Shown in pieces: positions 1 to 8,923 of a stretch of 64,000 bases of DNA. The number at the start of each line of letters is the position of its first letter. Position 1 is the stretch's first letter. The stretch covers positions 1 through 64,000 of the forward strand of contig CAAFUL010000097.1 in the NCBI GenBank assembly GCA_900766185.1, read 5' to 3'. The position numbers and the translations under genes were made by a program. The stretch is from an uncultured Johnsonella sp. (GTDB lineage Bacteria; Bacillota; Clostridia; Lachnospirales; Lachnospiraceae). The notes under the pieces were generated by a model. The model worked only from the letters and a program-made list of their open reading frames with translations, did not search any database and was not told the origin of the DNA.

Positions 1-1
1 C

Positions 2-136
2 AATAAAGTGAGTTACAAACTTTACAGACGAGGACTGTTCGAGTGCGGCTCGCCACGGAGTAGGCGAGCACACGAACACTGCAGTCTGTACTAAGTTTGT
101 CGAAACTTTATTAACAGTACTGCGAGTATGATTGAA
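2..136 (+). ncRNA. Structured RNA-like repeat element, copy A
   Basis: No protein is encoded. On the plus strand the region folds into a long stacked stem: 2-9 pairs with 105-112, 15-21 with 94-100, 23-29 with 84-90, 36-41 with 73-78, and 48-54 with 63-69, capped by the loop 55-62. A single-stranded tail follows, with GTACTGCGAGTA at 117-128 and GATTGAA at 130-136. A second copy at 26905-27042 keeps the same helices with different bases in the outer two stems and keeps the loop and tail motifs. That is the pattern of a conserved RNA structure. The family is not one I recognise. It could be a stand-alone small RNA, a guide-type RNA scaffold left by a mobile element, or a mobile-element end. 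The left edge of the window may cut off its promoter or partner gene. Confidence 0.5.
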
Positions 137-204
137 ATAGGGAGTGTTTCTGTTAATTATTGCTGCCTAATTGTTTATGTTGCTAACTCTCCGACAAATC
201 ATTA

Positions 205-1119
205 TTAGATATCCATATCCCATCTTTCTTCCAAAACCTTAACTCCCCAAGAGTCATCTTCATGCGTTTGGGTAATTTTAAACCCAAAGTCACTATATAG
301 TTTCCTTGCAGTTTCCTGTGCACTGACTGTCCAAAGAAAGATGTGCCTGTATCCTTTGGCTTTGCAAAAATCAATTGCTTTTTTTAGGAGCTTACGCCCT
401 GCACCTACTCCCCTCAACTCAGGTTCTATAAAAAAATACCTGAACTGAGCCACTTCGTCACGATCATGTTTGACAGCCGCACATCCGGACTTTATTCCGT
501 TATTTTCCAAAATAAATACAGCATCTCGTGTTTCATCAAAACGCTCTATCATTTCACGAACACCGTTTTTTAAGTAACCTTTCCAGACCTTTGATGTAAA
601 TCCTCGCTCAGATTCATAAAGAGACAGCTGCCTGTCAATTATGTACCATTCATCACCTTTAGAGTATCCTCTGATTTCAAGATTCGCTGTAGCCTTTGTC
701 AGATAGCGCTTTACCTGAACTATTGATGTAATTAAAGCCTCCTGTTCTTCATCGCTTAGCTTTAAGAGAATATCGGATATTTGATTATTTGCCCTTCTTT
801 CCAATTCGTGAAATAATTCCCTTCCGTTGTCAGTAAGCCGTATTTCAAGATTCCTTCCGTCCACACCCTGAAAGCGTTCCACAAAACCGCCATCTTCAAA
901 CTTTTTTATAATTCTGCTCATATGACTCGGATCAATACCTACTATTTTACACAGCTCTTTTGCAGTTCCATGCTCTCTTTTACTAATCTCGTAAAGAATT
1001 CTCGTTTCAGTTAAAGAATACTCGGATTCATAAACTTTATTCTGCAATATGCCTAAAAGTTCCGTATAAAACCTGTTAAATCCTCGAACTTCCATAACCT
1101 TATCAATTTCCGATCTCAT
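205..1119 (-). CDS. MarR-family regulator fused to GNAT acetyltransferase
   Basis: The 304-aa protein has an N-terminal MarR-type winged helix (about residues 15-145, with the recognition-helix region around DPSHMSRIIKKFE) and a C-terminal GNAT domain (about 150-300). The acetyl-CoA loop is visible near residue 250 (RGVGAGRKLL) and is followed by the typical LYSDFGF segment. MarR-GNAT fusions are known transcription factors with a second, acetyl-transfer activity. The substrate cannot be read from sequence. I chose the ATG at 1119 because GGAGG lies 8 bases upstream; the longer frame to 1152 would start inside the promoter/operator. The gene is monocistronic and probably autorepressed through the palindrome at 1141-1192. 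Confidence 0.85.
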   Translation of the reverse strand: MRSEIDKVMEVRGFNRFYTELLGILQNKVYESEYSLTETRILYEISKREHGTAKELCKIVGIDPSHMSRIIKKFEDGGFVERFQGVDGRNLEIRLTDNGRELFHELERRANNQISDILLKLSDEEQEALITSIVQVKRYLTKATANLEIRGYSKGDEWYIIDRQLSLYESERGFTSKVWKGYLKNGVREMIERFDETRDAVFILENNGIKSGCAAVKHDRDEVAQFRYFFIEPELRGVGAGRKLLKKAIDFCKAKGYRHIFLWTVSAQETARKLYSDFGFKITQTHEDDSWGVKVLEERWDMDI

Positions 1120-1140
1120 GCTGTTCCTCCGATTAAAAAT

Positions 1141-1192
1141 AATAGTTGACAAATGAAATTATAAATATATATTTTTTCATTTGTCAACTATT
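1141..1192. promoter_or_regulatory. Palindromic MarR-type operator
   Basis: Two perfect 18-bp inverted arms (1141-1158 and 1175-1192, core TAGTTGACAAATG) are separated by 16 AT-rich bases. They cover the promoter of the adjacent MarR-GNAT gene. Dimeric MarR proteins bind such palindromes and usually repress their own gene, so autoregulation is the simplest reading. Each arm may itself hold a half-site, which allows cooperative binding. Confidence 0.75.
1158..1187 (-). promoter_or_regulatory. Sigma-A-type promoter of the MarR-GNAT gene
   Basis: A consensus -35 TTGACA (1187-1182) and a consensus -10 TATAAT (1163-1158) are separated by 18 bases on the minus strand. The -35 box is inside the right operator arm and the -10 box touches the left arm, so a bound regulator would block polymerase. 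Confidence 0.75.
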
Positions 1193-1203
1193 CGGTGTAA
1201 AAT

Positions 1204-2289
1204 TTATTTATTTCGGCAATTATACTTGATCGTACTTCTATAACCGGTACCGGTTAAACGATCAAATAAGAAGCGACGGTTCAACAGCACTACTGCAATT
1301 GTAATTACTATAAATAGTAACAATATCAAAAAGGTAATTGCAAATAAGCCCATAAACAATAACGACTCGCCGTTTTTATTAAACTCATTCATAAGATATA
1401 ATAGCCCTGAAGGAATTAAGAAAAAGTATACTGTTAATAATAATCCTCTTAAAATCGTACGAATATATTTCGCATTTTCAAACTCTAAAGCAAACTTTAA
1501 AAAAGCACTGCCGAATGTTTTACCGTTCAACAAAGGAAGCAAACTAAAATATAGAGCCGAGAATGCAAAAAAAGGAAGCGCTGCTCTTGATATGATGTAT
1601 GGAATAAAGACAATCAATACATCAATAAGCAGTGACAGACAAATACGCATTCCTGAAACCCGTGAACCTGCCTCTAAGGATCTCTCATCAATTTCGTCTC
1701 TGGATGGAAGCAGTATCATTGCGAGGCGACCAAGAGCATACCCGATACATCCGCCTATTGCATTTTGAATAATATCATCTATATCGGCTAATCGATATGG
1801 ACCCGGATATATAAAGTAAAGTCCTGATATCTGAGTTAATTCAAAAAACAGGCTAAGAAGTATTGTCAATAGCATAGTTTTCTTAAAGCTACATTTGAAA
1901 TAATAGCGTAAGTACATTCCAAATGGAATTAACATCAAGACATTGAATACAGGCACATAAACAGTAGGATGCTTCAATGCCTTAAACCAAGTTGCCGGCT
2001 TAGATAAAACAAGAGGATTTTTTTTAATAAAATCCATAACAAATGTAAATGGAACCGGATTCAGCATTTTTATATAGTTAGTATGGATACTGTTTCGACT
2101 GGGCAAGGGTAAAATAACCAATAAATATATAATCAACAAATACAAAATAAATGAATATAAAATCACAGTTCTTAATTTATTAACAGAACCGTATTTTCGA
2201 TAGTTCATAATCATATAAGGTAATGTAAAGATAAACGCTAAAACCGGAAAAACCAGCATTGCAACTTTGATAGAAATTAAATATCCCAT
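1204..2289 (-). CDS. VanZ-like multi-pass membrane protein
   Basis: The 361-aa protein has about ten hydrophobic segments. The N-terminal half matches the VanZ-like family, with the typical arrangement of a first helix, the LPLPSRNS loop, a PFGMYLRY region near residue 125 and a DIDDIIQNAIGG segment near residue 170. The C-terminal half (about 210-345) resembles an RDD-like membrane domain. VanZ of the vancomycin cluster gives low-level teicoplanin resistance, but most chromosomal VanZ-like proteins have no assigned role, so no resistance is inferred here. An AGAAGGAG Shine-Dalgarno supports the ATG at 2289. Confidence 0.75.
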   Translation of the reverse strand: MGYLISIKVAMLVFPVLAFIFTLPYMIMNYRKYGSVNKLRTVILYSFILYLLIIYLLVILPLPSRNSIHTNYIKMLNPVPFTFVMDFIKKNPLVLSKPATWFKALKHPTVYVPVFNVLMLIPFGMYLRYYFKCSFKKTMLLTILLSLFFELTQISGLYFIYPGPYRLADIDDIIQNAIGGCIGYALGRLAMILLPSRDEIDERSLEAGSRVSGMRICLSLLIDVLIVFIPYIISRAALPFFAFSALYFSLLPLLNGKTFGSAFLKFALEFENAKYIRTILRGLLLTVYFFLIPSGLLYLMNEFNKNGESLLFMGLFAITFLILLLFIVITIAVVLLNRRFLFDRLTGTGYRSTIKYNCRNK

Positions 2290-2427
2290 TAGATCTCCTT
2301 CTTAATTTCATTAAAATATACCTAGTGTAATATAACATAAAGTTAAGTGAAAGATTTAAGAGTAGGATTATACTACTGAAGTAATAAACAGTCAACTTCT
2401 ATTATCACCTGAATTATCTATAGTTAG

Positions 2428-2466
2428 TCTAATTTATAAATAAAATTTAAACATTTTTAGTTTTTA
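2428..2466. repeat. Fragment of the dispersed MITE-like repeat
   Basis: The AT-rich loop core of the repeat family described at 58121-58296 and 32635-32817 is present (TCTAATTTATAAATAAAATT and what follows). Both GACGAAGATGAA arms and the terminal inverted repeats are missing or too degraded to call. Confidence 0.5.
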
Positions 2467-2528
2467 ACACTTAAAACCTCTATTGCACCAAATTGGAGCA
2501 GTATATTGAAACTTCGACATTTCAGCTA

Positions 2529-2568
2529 ATAAAAAACAGCAAACCTCTTTTTGATTTGCTGTTTTTTA
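2529..2568 (-). terminator. Intrinsic terminator downstream of csbD-like gene
   Basis: The inverted repeat AAAACAGCAAA/TTTGCTGTTTT has a short loop and T runs on both strands, so it can act in either direction. It lies about 120 bases past the stop of the CsbD-like gene and faces the VanZ gene. Confidence 0.75.
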
Positions 2569-2690
2569 AACTATCCTGTTTATTAAATTATTTAGTTTTA
2601 AAAACTGGCATTGTTACTATTTCTTCTTTAAACGACACCTACAAAAACATAATGATTGACGGAAACTCATAAAGATTTTACTATTTAAAA

Positions 2691-2927
2691 TTATTTTTTA
2701 TCTTTATTTACAATGTTTTTTACACCATCAATTGTTCCTTCTACAGCATCTTTAACATCTTCTGCTACTTCTTTAACTTTTGAATTAACATCTTCTACTA
2801 CTTCTTTAACTTTTGAAGCTGCTTTTTCTGCAGCCCCTTCTTTTTCTATTTTTTTGTCACCGGTTAATTTACCTACACCTTCTTTTATCGCACCCTTAGC
2901 TTGGTCAATTTTTTCTTCCATTGACAT
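2691..2927 (-). CDS. CsbD-like small stress protein
   Basis: This 78-aa, highly charged, Lys/Glu-rich helical protein begins MSMEEKIDQAKGAIKEGVGK and contains the GKLTGDKKIEKEG signature of the CsbD family. The C-terminal half is an Ala/Val/Lys amphipathic repeat (KVKEVVEDV, KVKEVAEDV, VKDAVEG). CsbD proteins are induced by general stress in Bacillus, but their biochemical role is unknown. The ATG at 2927 is preceded by GGGAG at 8 bases; the in-frame ATG at 2945 has no ribosome site. The gene stands alone, with a terminator downstream. Confidence 0.85.
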   Translation of the reverse strand: MSMEEKIDQAKGAIKEGVGKLTGDKKIEKEGAAEKAASKVKEVVEDVNSKVKEVAEDVKDAVEGTIDGVKNIVNKDKK

Positions 2928-3066
2928 AATCGTAACTCCCTTCATTTGAAATTGTTATTTTAAAAAACATTGCTTATATTTTTTCCCAAAGAAAAACAAG
3001 ACAACGGCAATAACTATTACTTTCCGCAAGTATGTTATTCATATATTTATCTTTAAACTCTCAAAC

Positions 3067-3300
3067 TAGTGTATAGTATCATTGACATTTAATTAATATC
3101 AGCAACAGTAGAGTAGATCTCTATTATATATTTGTTACAATCTATTAACAAAGTAACAATAAGTCTAAATATCAACAATACAATAGTGTATCTCTGACAT
3201 TTAATTAAAATCAGAAATAGTAGAGTAAAGATAAGTTATATTTATATTGGTTAAAATATATTAACAAGGTAGTAATAATGCTAGTACCAATGATATTGTT
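3067..3300. repeat. Two-copy imperfect tandem repeat, ~117 bp period
   Basis: Copy 1 (3067-3183) and copy 2 (3184-3300) share TAGTGTAT, GACATTTAATTAA, ATCAG, AGTAGAGTA and TATTAACAA in the same order. They lie in the gene-free 2928-3406 gap between polC and the CsbD-like gene. No coding capacity or terminator was found in this stretch. It may be a duplicated promoter/regulatory segment or simple decay. Confidence 0.7.
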
Positions 3301-3406
3301 CACCGGTCAGCTTATACATAGATGTATTATACAGCATTATATATTTAATATCAAATAAAAACACAATTAAATCATATAAAAATAATTACTCCCCCTATAC
3401 CAAAGT

Positions 3407-6400
3407 TTACAACACATCGAATATCGACATCTGATTGCTTTGCGGCAATTTTTTCAAAAGCCCCAGTCTATCCAAAAGCTCACAGGTACTCTTGCCTATC
3501 TTTGCTCTTTCCATCAAATCATCTTTAGAAATAAACTCTCCCGCCTTTCTCGCATTCACAAGCTGGTTAGCTGCTACTTCACCAAAACCGTCTATGCTTG
3601 AAAGCGGCGGCATAATTTTGTTATTGTCGGTTATAAAGCATTTGGTCGCCTCAGCCTTGTAAATATCTATTTCTTCAAACTCAAAGCCTCTGGCATACAT
3701 TTCCTGAGCTATCCTCATATCCTTAAAAGTATCTTCGTCTTTAGCGCTAGCCGAAGAAGCTTCCTGCTTTTTTTGGTACTGTGCTATATACTCCTCGAGT
3801 CTTGCTTTTCCAAAACACATGATCTCATAGGAAAATGAAGATGCCCTTATGGTAAAATACGCACTGTAATACGCCAAGGGATAAAAAATCTTACAATAAG
3901 CTATTCTCCATGCCATCATTACATAGGCGGCGGCGTGTGCCTTAGGGAACATATATTTTATCTTTTTACAGGAATCTATATACCATTTGGGCACATTTGC
4001 CTTGCGCATAATCTCTTCCTCTTCCGGCTTAAGCCCTTTGCCCTTTCTTACAGCCTCCATTATCTTAAATGACACACCTTCTTCTATACCTTTTTCTATC
4101 AGATATATCATGATATCATCTCTGGTACATATGGCGGTTCTTATAGTTGCAGTTCCCTCTTTTATAAGAGTTTGTGCATTTCCAAGCCACACATCTGTAC
4201 CGTGGGCAAGCCCTGCTATACGCACCAAGTCTGACAGACCCTCGGGTTTTGCCTCTATAAGCATCTGCATAGCAAAGTCCGTACCGAACTCCGGTACACC
4301 CAAGGCTCCGAGCTTACAGCCCATTATATCGTCAGGACTTATACCGAGGGCTGAGGTGTCCTTAAAAAGACTCATAGTTTCTTTGGAGTCAAGCGGTATA
4401 TCCTTTACCGGATCTATACCTGTAATATCCTGTAGCATCCTGATCATAGTAGGATCCTGGTGTCCGAGTATATCAAGTTTTAGAAGATTGTGATCTATGG
4501 CATGATAGTCAAAATGTGTAGTTACCGTCTTGGAATTAACATCATTAGCCGGTCTTTGCACCGGTGTAAAACTGTATATTTCTTCGCCGTGCGGCAACAC
4601 TATAATACCTCCGGGGTGCTGTCCGGTAGTTCTTCTTATACCTACACAGCCGTTGCTGAGGCGGGCTATCTCACACTTTCTTTTTCTCTCACCATGCTCC
4701 TCATAGTAGTTTTTTACATATCCGTAAGCAGTCTTAAACTGCAAAGTACTTACCGTACCGGCTCTGAAAGTATGTCCCTTTCCAAAAAGCACTTCCGTAT
4801 AATCATGGGCATTAGATTGGTACTCTCCTGAAAAGTTAAGGTCTATATCCGGCTCTTTATCACCCTTAAATCCGAGGAAGGTTTCAAAGGGTATATCAAA
4901 ACCGTCTTTTTTTAATTTATTTCCACATAAAGGACAGACCTTATCCGGCATATCACAGCCTGCCATACCTACATACTTTTTAACCTCTTCACTGTCAAAG
5001 TCAACATATTTGCAAGTACAATAATAATGCGGAGGTAAGGGATTGACCTCGGTAATTCCCGAAGTATAAGCCGCAAATGAAGAACCGACCGAACCTCTTG
5101 ACCCTACCAGATAGCCATCACTGTTGCTTTTTTCCACCAGTTTTTTTGCGATTATATACATAACCGCAAAACCGTTTTTAATTATAGAATTAAGCTCTCT
5201 TTCAAGTCTTGCCTCAACAAGCTTTGGCAAAGGATTGCCGTATTGCTCATAGGCTTTTTCATAGCAGGCATCTCTTAACATCTCATCCGAGTTTTCTATT
5301 ACGGGAGCGCATTTGTCAGGTCTTACAGGGATTATATTCTCAACCATGGCGGCAATCTTATTGCTGTTTGTAACCACTACCTCATAGGCTTTACTCTGAC
5401 CCAGATACTCAAAATCTTTTAACATCTCTTTGGTGGTCTTAAGGTATAAAGGCGGCTGTTTGTCAGCACGCTCAAAACCCTTTCCATACATAAGTATGCG
5501 TCTGTAAACTTCATCTTTAGGGTTTAGGAAATGCACATCTCCCGTAGCAACTACCAACTTTTCATAAATCTTACCCAGCCTGCATATTTCTTTATTAATC
5601 TCTTTTATATCTTCTTCACTGCTTATGCTGTACCTGTCGCTCTCAACCATGTGGAGGTTATTTTTACTGTCCTGTATTTCCAAAAAATCATAAAAATCAA
5701 CTATACTGCCAAGCTTTTCCTCGCTTTCATTTCTGAGCAAAGCCTGAAAAAGCTCTCCGTTTGAGCAGGCTGAACCCAGTATAAGCCCTTCCCTGTATTT
5801 AATTAAAAGGGATTTGGGTATTCTCGGTATCTTATTATAATACTCGGTATGAGAAAGTGATACCAGCCTGTAGAGGTTGATTCTTCCTATATCATTTTTG
5901 GCAAGCAGGGTCACATGGTTTTCATGTAGTTTTCTTATAACATTAGTACTTAATTTATTAAGCCCTTCAAGCTCTTTTAATTTATCTGTACTATATCTTT
6001 CTTTTAATAAGTCTACAAACTTAAGCCAGATATATGCGGTTGCCTCGGCATCATCGACTGCCCTGTGATGATTTTCAAGGCTTATTCCTAAGTTTTTTGC
6101 TACAGTATCAAGCTTAAATCTTGACAAATTAGGTAAAAGTAGCCTTGCAAACTCTACGGTATCTATTACACAGGGATTTATTGTTTTAGAAATAAGTTTG
6201 AACTTCTCCCTCATAAAGCCCACATCGAATGAAGCATTATGAGCCACAAGCACAGCTCCCTCTATAAAATCATAAAATTTAGGCAAGACCTCTTCTACTA
6301 CAGGTGCACCAATCACCATTGAATCATTTATTTTTGTAAGCTCTTCTATTTTAAGCGGTATGGGCATCTTAGGATTTATAAGCGTTGAAAACCTGTCCGT

Positions 6401-7840
6401 TATTTTGCCGTTTGATATCTTTACCGCACCTATTTCTATGATTTTGTCATTTTTGGCAGAAAATCCCGTTGTCTCTATATCAAATACCACATAGTCATCA
6501 TCCAAGCTGTACTCACCCGGATTTAATACCAAAGACTTTACATCATCCACCACATAGGCTTCCATACCGTATATGACCTTAAAAGGACTTTTCAGTTTTT
6601 CCACTACATGATAGGCTTCCGTAAAGTTTTGCACATTTCCGTGATCCGTTATAGCTATAGCGCTCATTCCAAGCCTTTGTGCCTCTTTAATAATATCTTC
6701 GGCAGAGGATACCCCGTCAAAATCACTCATTTTGGTATGACAATGCAGCTCCACTCTTTTTATCTCTTCATCATCTACACGCTCATCGGCATTATTGATT
6801 TCATACTTTTTAATACCTCTTATAAAGCCCAGTGTAAGTTCCGAATCGAATCTGTCTATACTCGTTTGACCGCATACTTTTAAAGCATTGCCTTTACGCA
6901 GTATATCCTCAATATTTCCTTTTTGCTCATCCTTTATAAAAAGTTTCATTACAATAGAGTCGCTGTAATCACTGAGAGTGCATATATATATAGTGGACTG
7001 AGTCTTTTCTATGCGTATGGTATCAAGCTCTATTATACTTCCGGCTATAACCACCTCGCCCATCTCACCCTGTATGTCCTTTATAGGTATTATGTTATCT
7101 GTAAAATCCCTGCCGTAAAGCACATCCGGATTGCTTGATTTTTTATACTTTCTTTCAGGATATTTTGAGGCTGTCTTGCCTTTATCGGCTTCTTTGCTCT
7201 CTTCTTTTTTAGCAGGCTCCAAAATTTTTTCTTTTGCCGCTGCCTTACTATTACTTTCTTCCTGTTCTTTTTTGATTTCCTTAGTTAGACTGATGTAGCT
7301 GTCTTCATAATCCGTATTGGCAGCTTTGGCAGGTTTGGAATATTCCAGATAATTAACTTTAATATATACTCCAAGTCCGCATCTTTCTATAAATATCTTC
7401 TCAAGCAGCTCTACAAAGTCTTTCATCACCTCGACATAGAGCGTATTTTTTTCTATGCTTAACTCCAAAGTATTCTTTTCTTTTATCTCTACTTTTGCAG
7501 TCGTTAGCATATTGTAATAAATTATCTTGCTCTTTCTTAACTCCAAAAGTATGCTGTCTATATAGCTTGCATAGAGATTTTCCAAGTTGTATTGTTTTGA
7601 AAGATTAAACTTTTCTATCAGTCTTATGCGTATTTTTTTATAAGGAAAAAGCCTATCTTTGATAAGCTTTTCAATATCATAGATACGCTTTTTTTCTATC
7701 AGCCTTTCTGACCTTATATAAACCTTAAGCTCGCTCATATCGGGCTTTGCCGACACCTTGCTTACCGTTATAAATTGCCATAGTTCGCTGAAACCTTCTT
7801 CGTTTTTAAGTTTTGGAAAGGTTTCTATAAAACTTTTCAT
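3407..7840 (-). CDS. polC: DNA polymerase III alpha subunit, Gram-positive PolC type
   Basis: This is the replicative DNA polymerase with a built-in proofreading exonuclease (1477 aa; Bacillus PolC is about 1440). Visible in order: N-terminal domain with a charged Lys/Glu linker (about 200-240); OB fold (about 255-355); PHP domain starting at HCHTKMSDFDG (about 365); DEDD exonuclease inserted in the PHP domain (FDIETTGF, about 450); PolC zinc finger (four Cys, about 942-972); and palm catalytic motif PDIDLNFSG (about 998). The start at 7840 is 4 bases after the ispG stop, so translation is probably coupled; the longer frame to 7876 would run into ispG. It is the last gene of the isoprenoid/lipid operon. 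Confidence 0.97.
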   Translation of the reverse strand: MKSFIETFPKLKNEEGFSELWQFITVSKVSAKPDMSELKVYIRSERLIEKKRIYDIEKLIKDRLFPYKKIRIRLIEKFNLSKQYNLENLYASYIDSILLELRKSKIIYYNMLTTAKVEIKEKNTLELSIEKNTLYVEVMKDFVELLEKIFIERCGLGVYIKVNYLEYSKPAKAANTDYEDSYISLTKEIKKEQEESNSKAAAKEKILEPAKKEESKEADKGKTASKYPERKYKKSSNPDVLYGRDFTDNIIPIKDIQGEMGEVVIAGSIIELDTIRIEKTQSTIYICTLSDYSDSIVMKLFIKDEQKGNIEDILRKGNALKVCGQTSIDRFDSELTLGFIRGIKKYEINNADERVDDEEIKRVELHCHTKMSDFDGVSSAEDIIKEAQRLGMSAIAITDHGNVQNFTEAYHVVEKLKSPFKVIYGMEAYVVDDVKSLVLNPGEYSLDDDYVVFDIETTGFSAKNDKIIEIGAVKISNGKITDRFSTLINPKMPIPLKIEELTKINDSMVIGAPVVEEVLPKFYDFIEGAVLVAHNASFDVGFMREKFKLISKTINPCVIDTVEFARLLLPNLSRFKLDTVAKNLGISLENHHRAVDDAEATAYIWLKFVDLLKERYSTDKLKELEGLNKLSTNVIRKLHENHVTLLAKNDIGRINLYRLVSLSHTEYYNKIPRIPKSLLIKYREGLILGSACSNGELFQALLRNESEEKLGSIVDFYDFLEIQDSKNNLHMVESDRYSISSEEDIKEINKEICRLGKIYEKLVVATGDVHFLNPKDEVYRRILMYGKGFERADKQPPLYLKTTKEMLKDFEYLGQSKAYEVVVTNSNKIAAMVENIIPVRPDKCAPVIENSDEMLRDACYEKAYEQYGNPLPKLVEARLERELNSIIKNGFAVMYIIAKKLVEKSNSDGYLVGSRGSVGSSFAAYTSGITEVNPLPPHYYCTCKYVDFDSEEVKKYVGMAGCDMPDKVCPLCGNKLKKDGFDIPFETFLGFKGDKEPDIDLNFSGEYQSNAHDYTEVLFGKGHTFRAGTVSTLQFKTAYGYVKNYYEEHGERKRKCEIARLSNGCVGIRRTTGQHPGGIIVLPHGEEIYSFTPVQRPANDVNSKTVTTHFDYHAIDHNLLKLDILGHQDPTMIRMLQDITGIDPVKDIPLDSKETMSLFKDTSALGISPDDIMGCKLGALGVPEFGTDFAMQMLIEAKPEGLSDLVRIAGLAHGTDVWLGNAQTLIKEGTATIRTAICTRDDIMIYLIEKGIEEGVSFKIMEAVRKGKGLKPEEEEIMRKANVPKWYIDSCKKIKYMFPKAHAAAYVMMAWRIAYCKIFYPLAYYSAYFTIRASSFSYEIMCFGKARLEEYIAQYQKKQEASSASAKDEDTFKDMRIAQEMYARGFEFEEIDIYKAEATKCFITDNNKIMPPLSSIDGFGEVAANQLVNARKAGEFISKDDLMERAKIGKSTCELLDRLGLLKKLPQSNQMSIFDVL

Positions 7841-7844
7841 TGAT

Positions 7845-8909
7845 TTAAGTCCTGTCCTTTTTTGATAATGCATCAAGTTCTTCTTTTAGTGCATTAAGCA
7901 GCTCTTTTTCCTTGACTCTTTTTACCACTTTTCCCTTTTTTATAAGCATACCTTCGCCTCTGCCGCCGGCTATGCCTATATCAGCCTCTTTAGCCTCTCC
8001 CGGACCGTTTACTATGCAACCCATTACAGCCACTTTTATGTCCAGTTGATAGTCCTCTACAAGCTCCTCGACCTGATTGGCAAGTCCTATTAAATCTATA
8101 TCCGTTCTGCCACAGGTAGGGCAGGAAACTACTTCTATACCGTCTTTTCTAAGTCCCAAACTTTTTAGTAAAATCTTTGCACAGGTTATCTCTTCTACCG
8201 GATCGCCGGTAAGAGACACTCTTATAGTATCTCCTATACCCTGATAAAGTATAATTCCAAGACCTACTGAGGACTTTATAGTTCCCCTTTTTACCGTACC
8301 CGACTCCGTAATGCCTACATGTAAAGGATAATCCGTCTTTTTTGCAATCAGCTCATGTGCTTTTATACACATCATTACATCCGATGATTTTATACTTATA
8401 ACAAGATTTTCATAGCCCAAGTCCTCTATTATTTTAACCTTGTCAAGTGCAGACTCCACTATACCCTCGGCAGTAACGCCCGAATATTTTTTTAATATTT
8501 CTTTTTCCAAAGAACCTGAGTTTACTCCCACTCTTATGGGTATATTTCTTGACTTTGCAGCTTCAATTACAGCCCTTATTCTGTCAAGATTACCTATGTT
8601 GCCGGGATTGATCCTTATTTTATCAGCTCCTCTTTCTATAGACTCTATTGCAAGTTTATAATCAAAATGTATATCTGCAACCAAAGGTATGTGAATGTAT
8701 TTTTTGATTTCTTCCAAAGCCTTGGCAGCTGCCATATCCGGCACCGCCACCCTTATTATATCACAGCCTGCCTTTTCCAAAGCCAGTATCTGTGCTATGG
8801 TTGCCTCGGTATCATCTGTCTTTGTATTGCACATGGACTGTATAAGTACCGGTGCACCGCCTCCTATAACCTTATCTCCTATATGTATCTGCCTTGTCTT
8901 ATAGGGCAT
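7845..8909 (-). CDS. ispG: 4-hydroxy-3-methylbut-2-enyl diphosphate synthase
   Basis: IspG (GcpE) reduces methylerythritol cyclodiphosphate to HMBPP in the penultimate step of the MEP isoprenoid pathway, using a [4Fe-4S] cluster. The 354-aa protein has the TIM-barrel half (QSMCNTKTDD near the N terminus) and the C-terminal cluster-binding half with CPTCGRTD and GCIVNGPGEAKEAD, which hold the conserved cysteines and glutamate. This is the compact bacterial type without the plant insertion. The ATG at 8909 sits 5 bases after GGAGG. It follows rseP by 14 bases and is coupled to polC. Confidence 0.97.
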   Translation of the reverse strand: MPYKTRQIHIGDKVIGGGAPVLIQSMCNTKTDDTEATIAQILALEKAGCDIIRVAVPDMAAAKALEEIKKYIHIPLVADIHFDYKLAIESIERGADKIRINPGNIGNLDRIRAVIEAAKSRNIPIRVGVNSGSLEKEILKKYSGVTAEGIVESALDKVKIIEDLGYENLVISIKSSDVMMCIKAHELIAKKTDYPLHVGITESGTVKRGTIKSSVGLGIILYQGIGDTIRVSLTGDPVEEITCAKILLKSLGLRKDGIEVVSCPTCGRTDIDLIGLANQVEELVEDYQLDIKVAVMGCIVNGPGEAKEADIGIAGGRGEGMLIKKGKVVKRVKEKELLNALKEELDALSKKDRT

Positions 8910-8923
8910 AATTTCCTCCAAAT

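Noticed and set aside
1204..2289. Glycopeptide resistance from the VanZ-like protein
   Set aside because: No vanHAX, vanRS or other van genes nearby; chromosomal VanZ-like proteins are common with no link to resistance.
3407..7876. Longest-frame start for polC at 7876
   Set aside because: It would overlap the ispG end; the ATG at 7840, 4 bases after the ispG stop, fits better.
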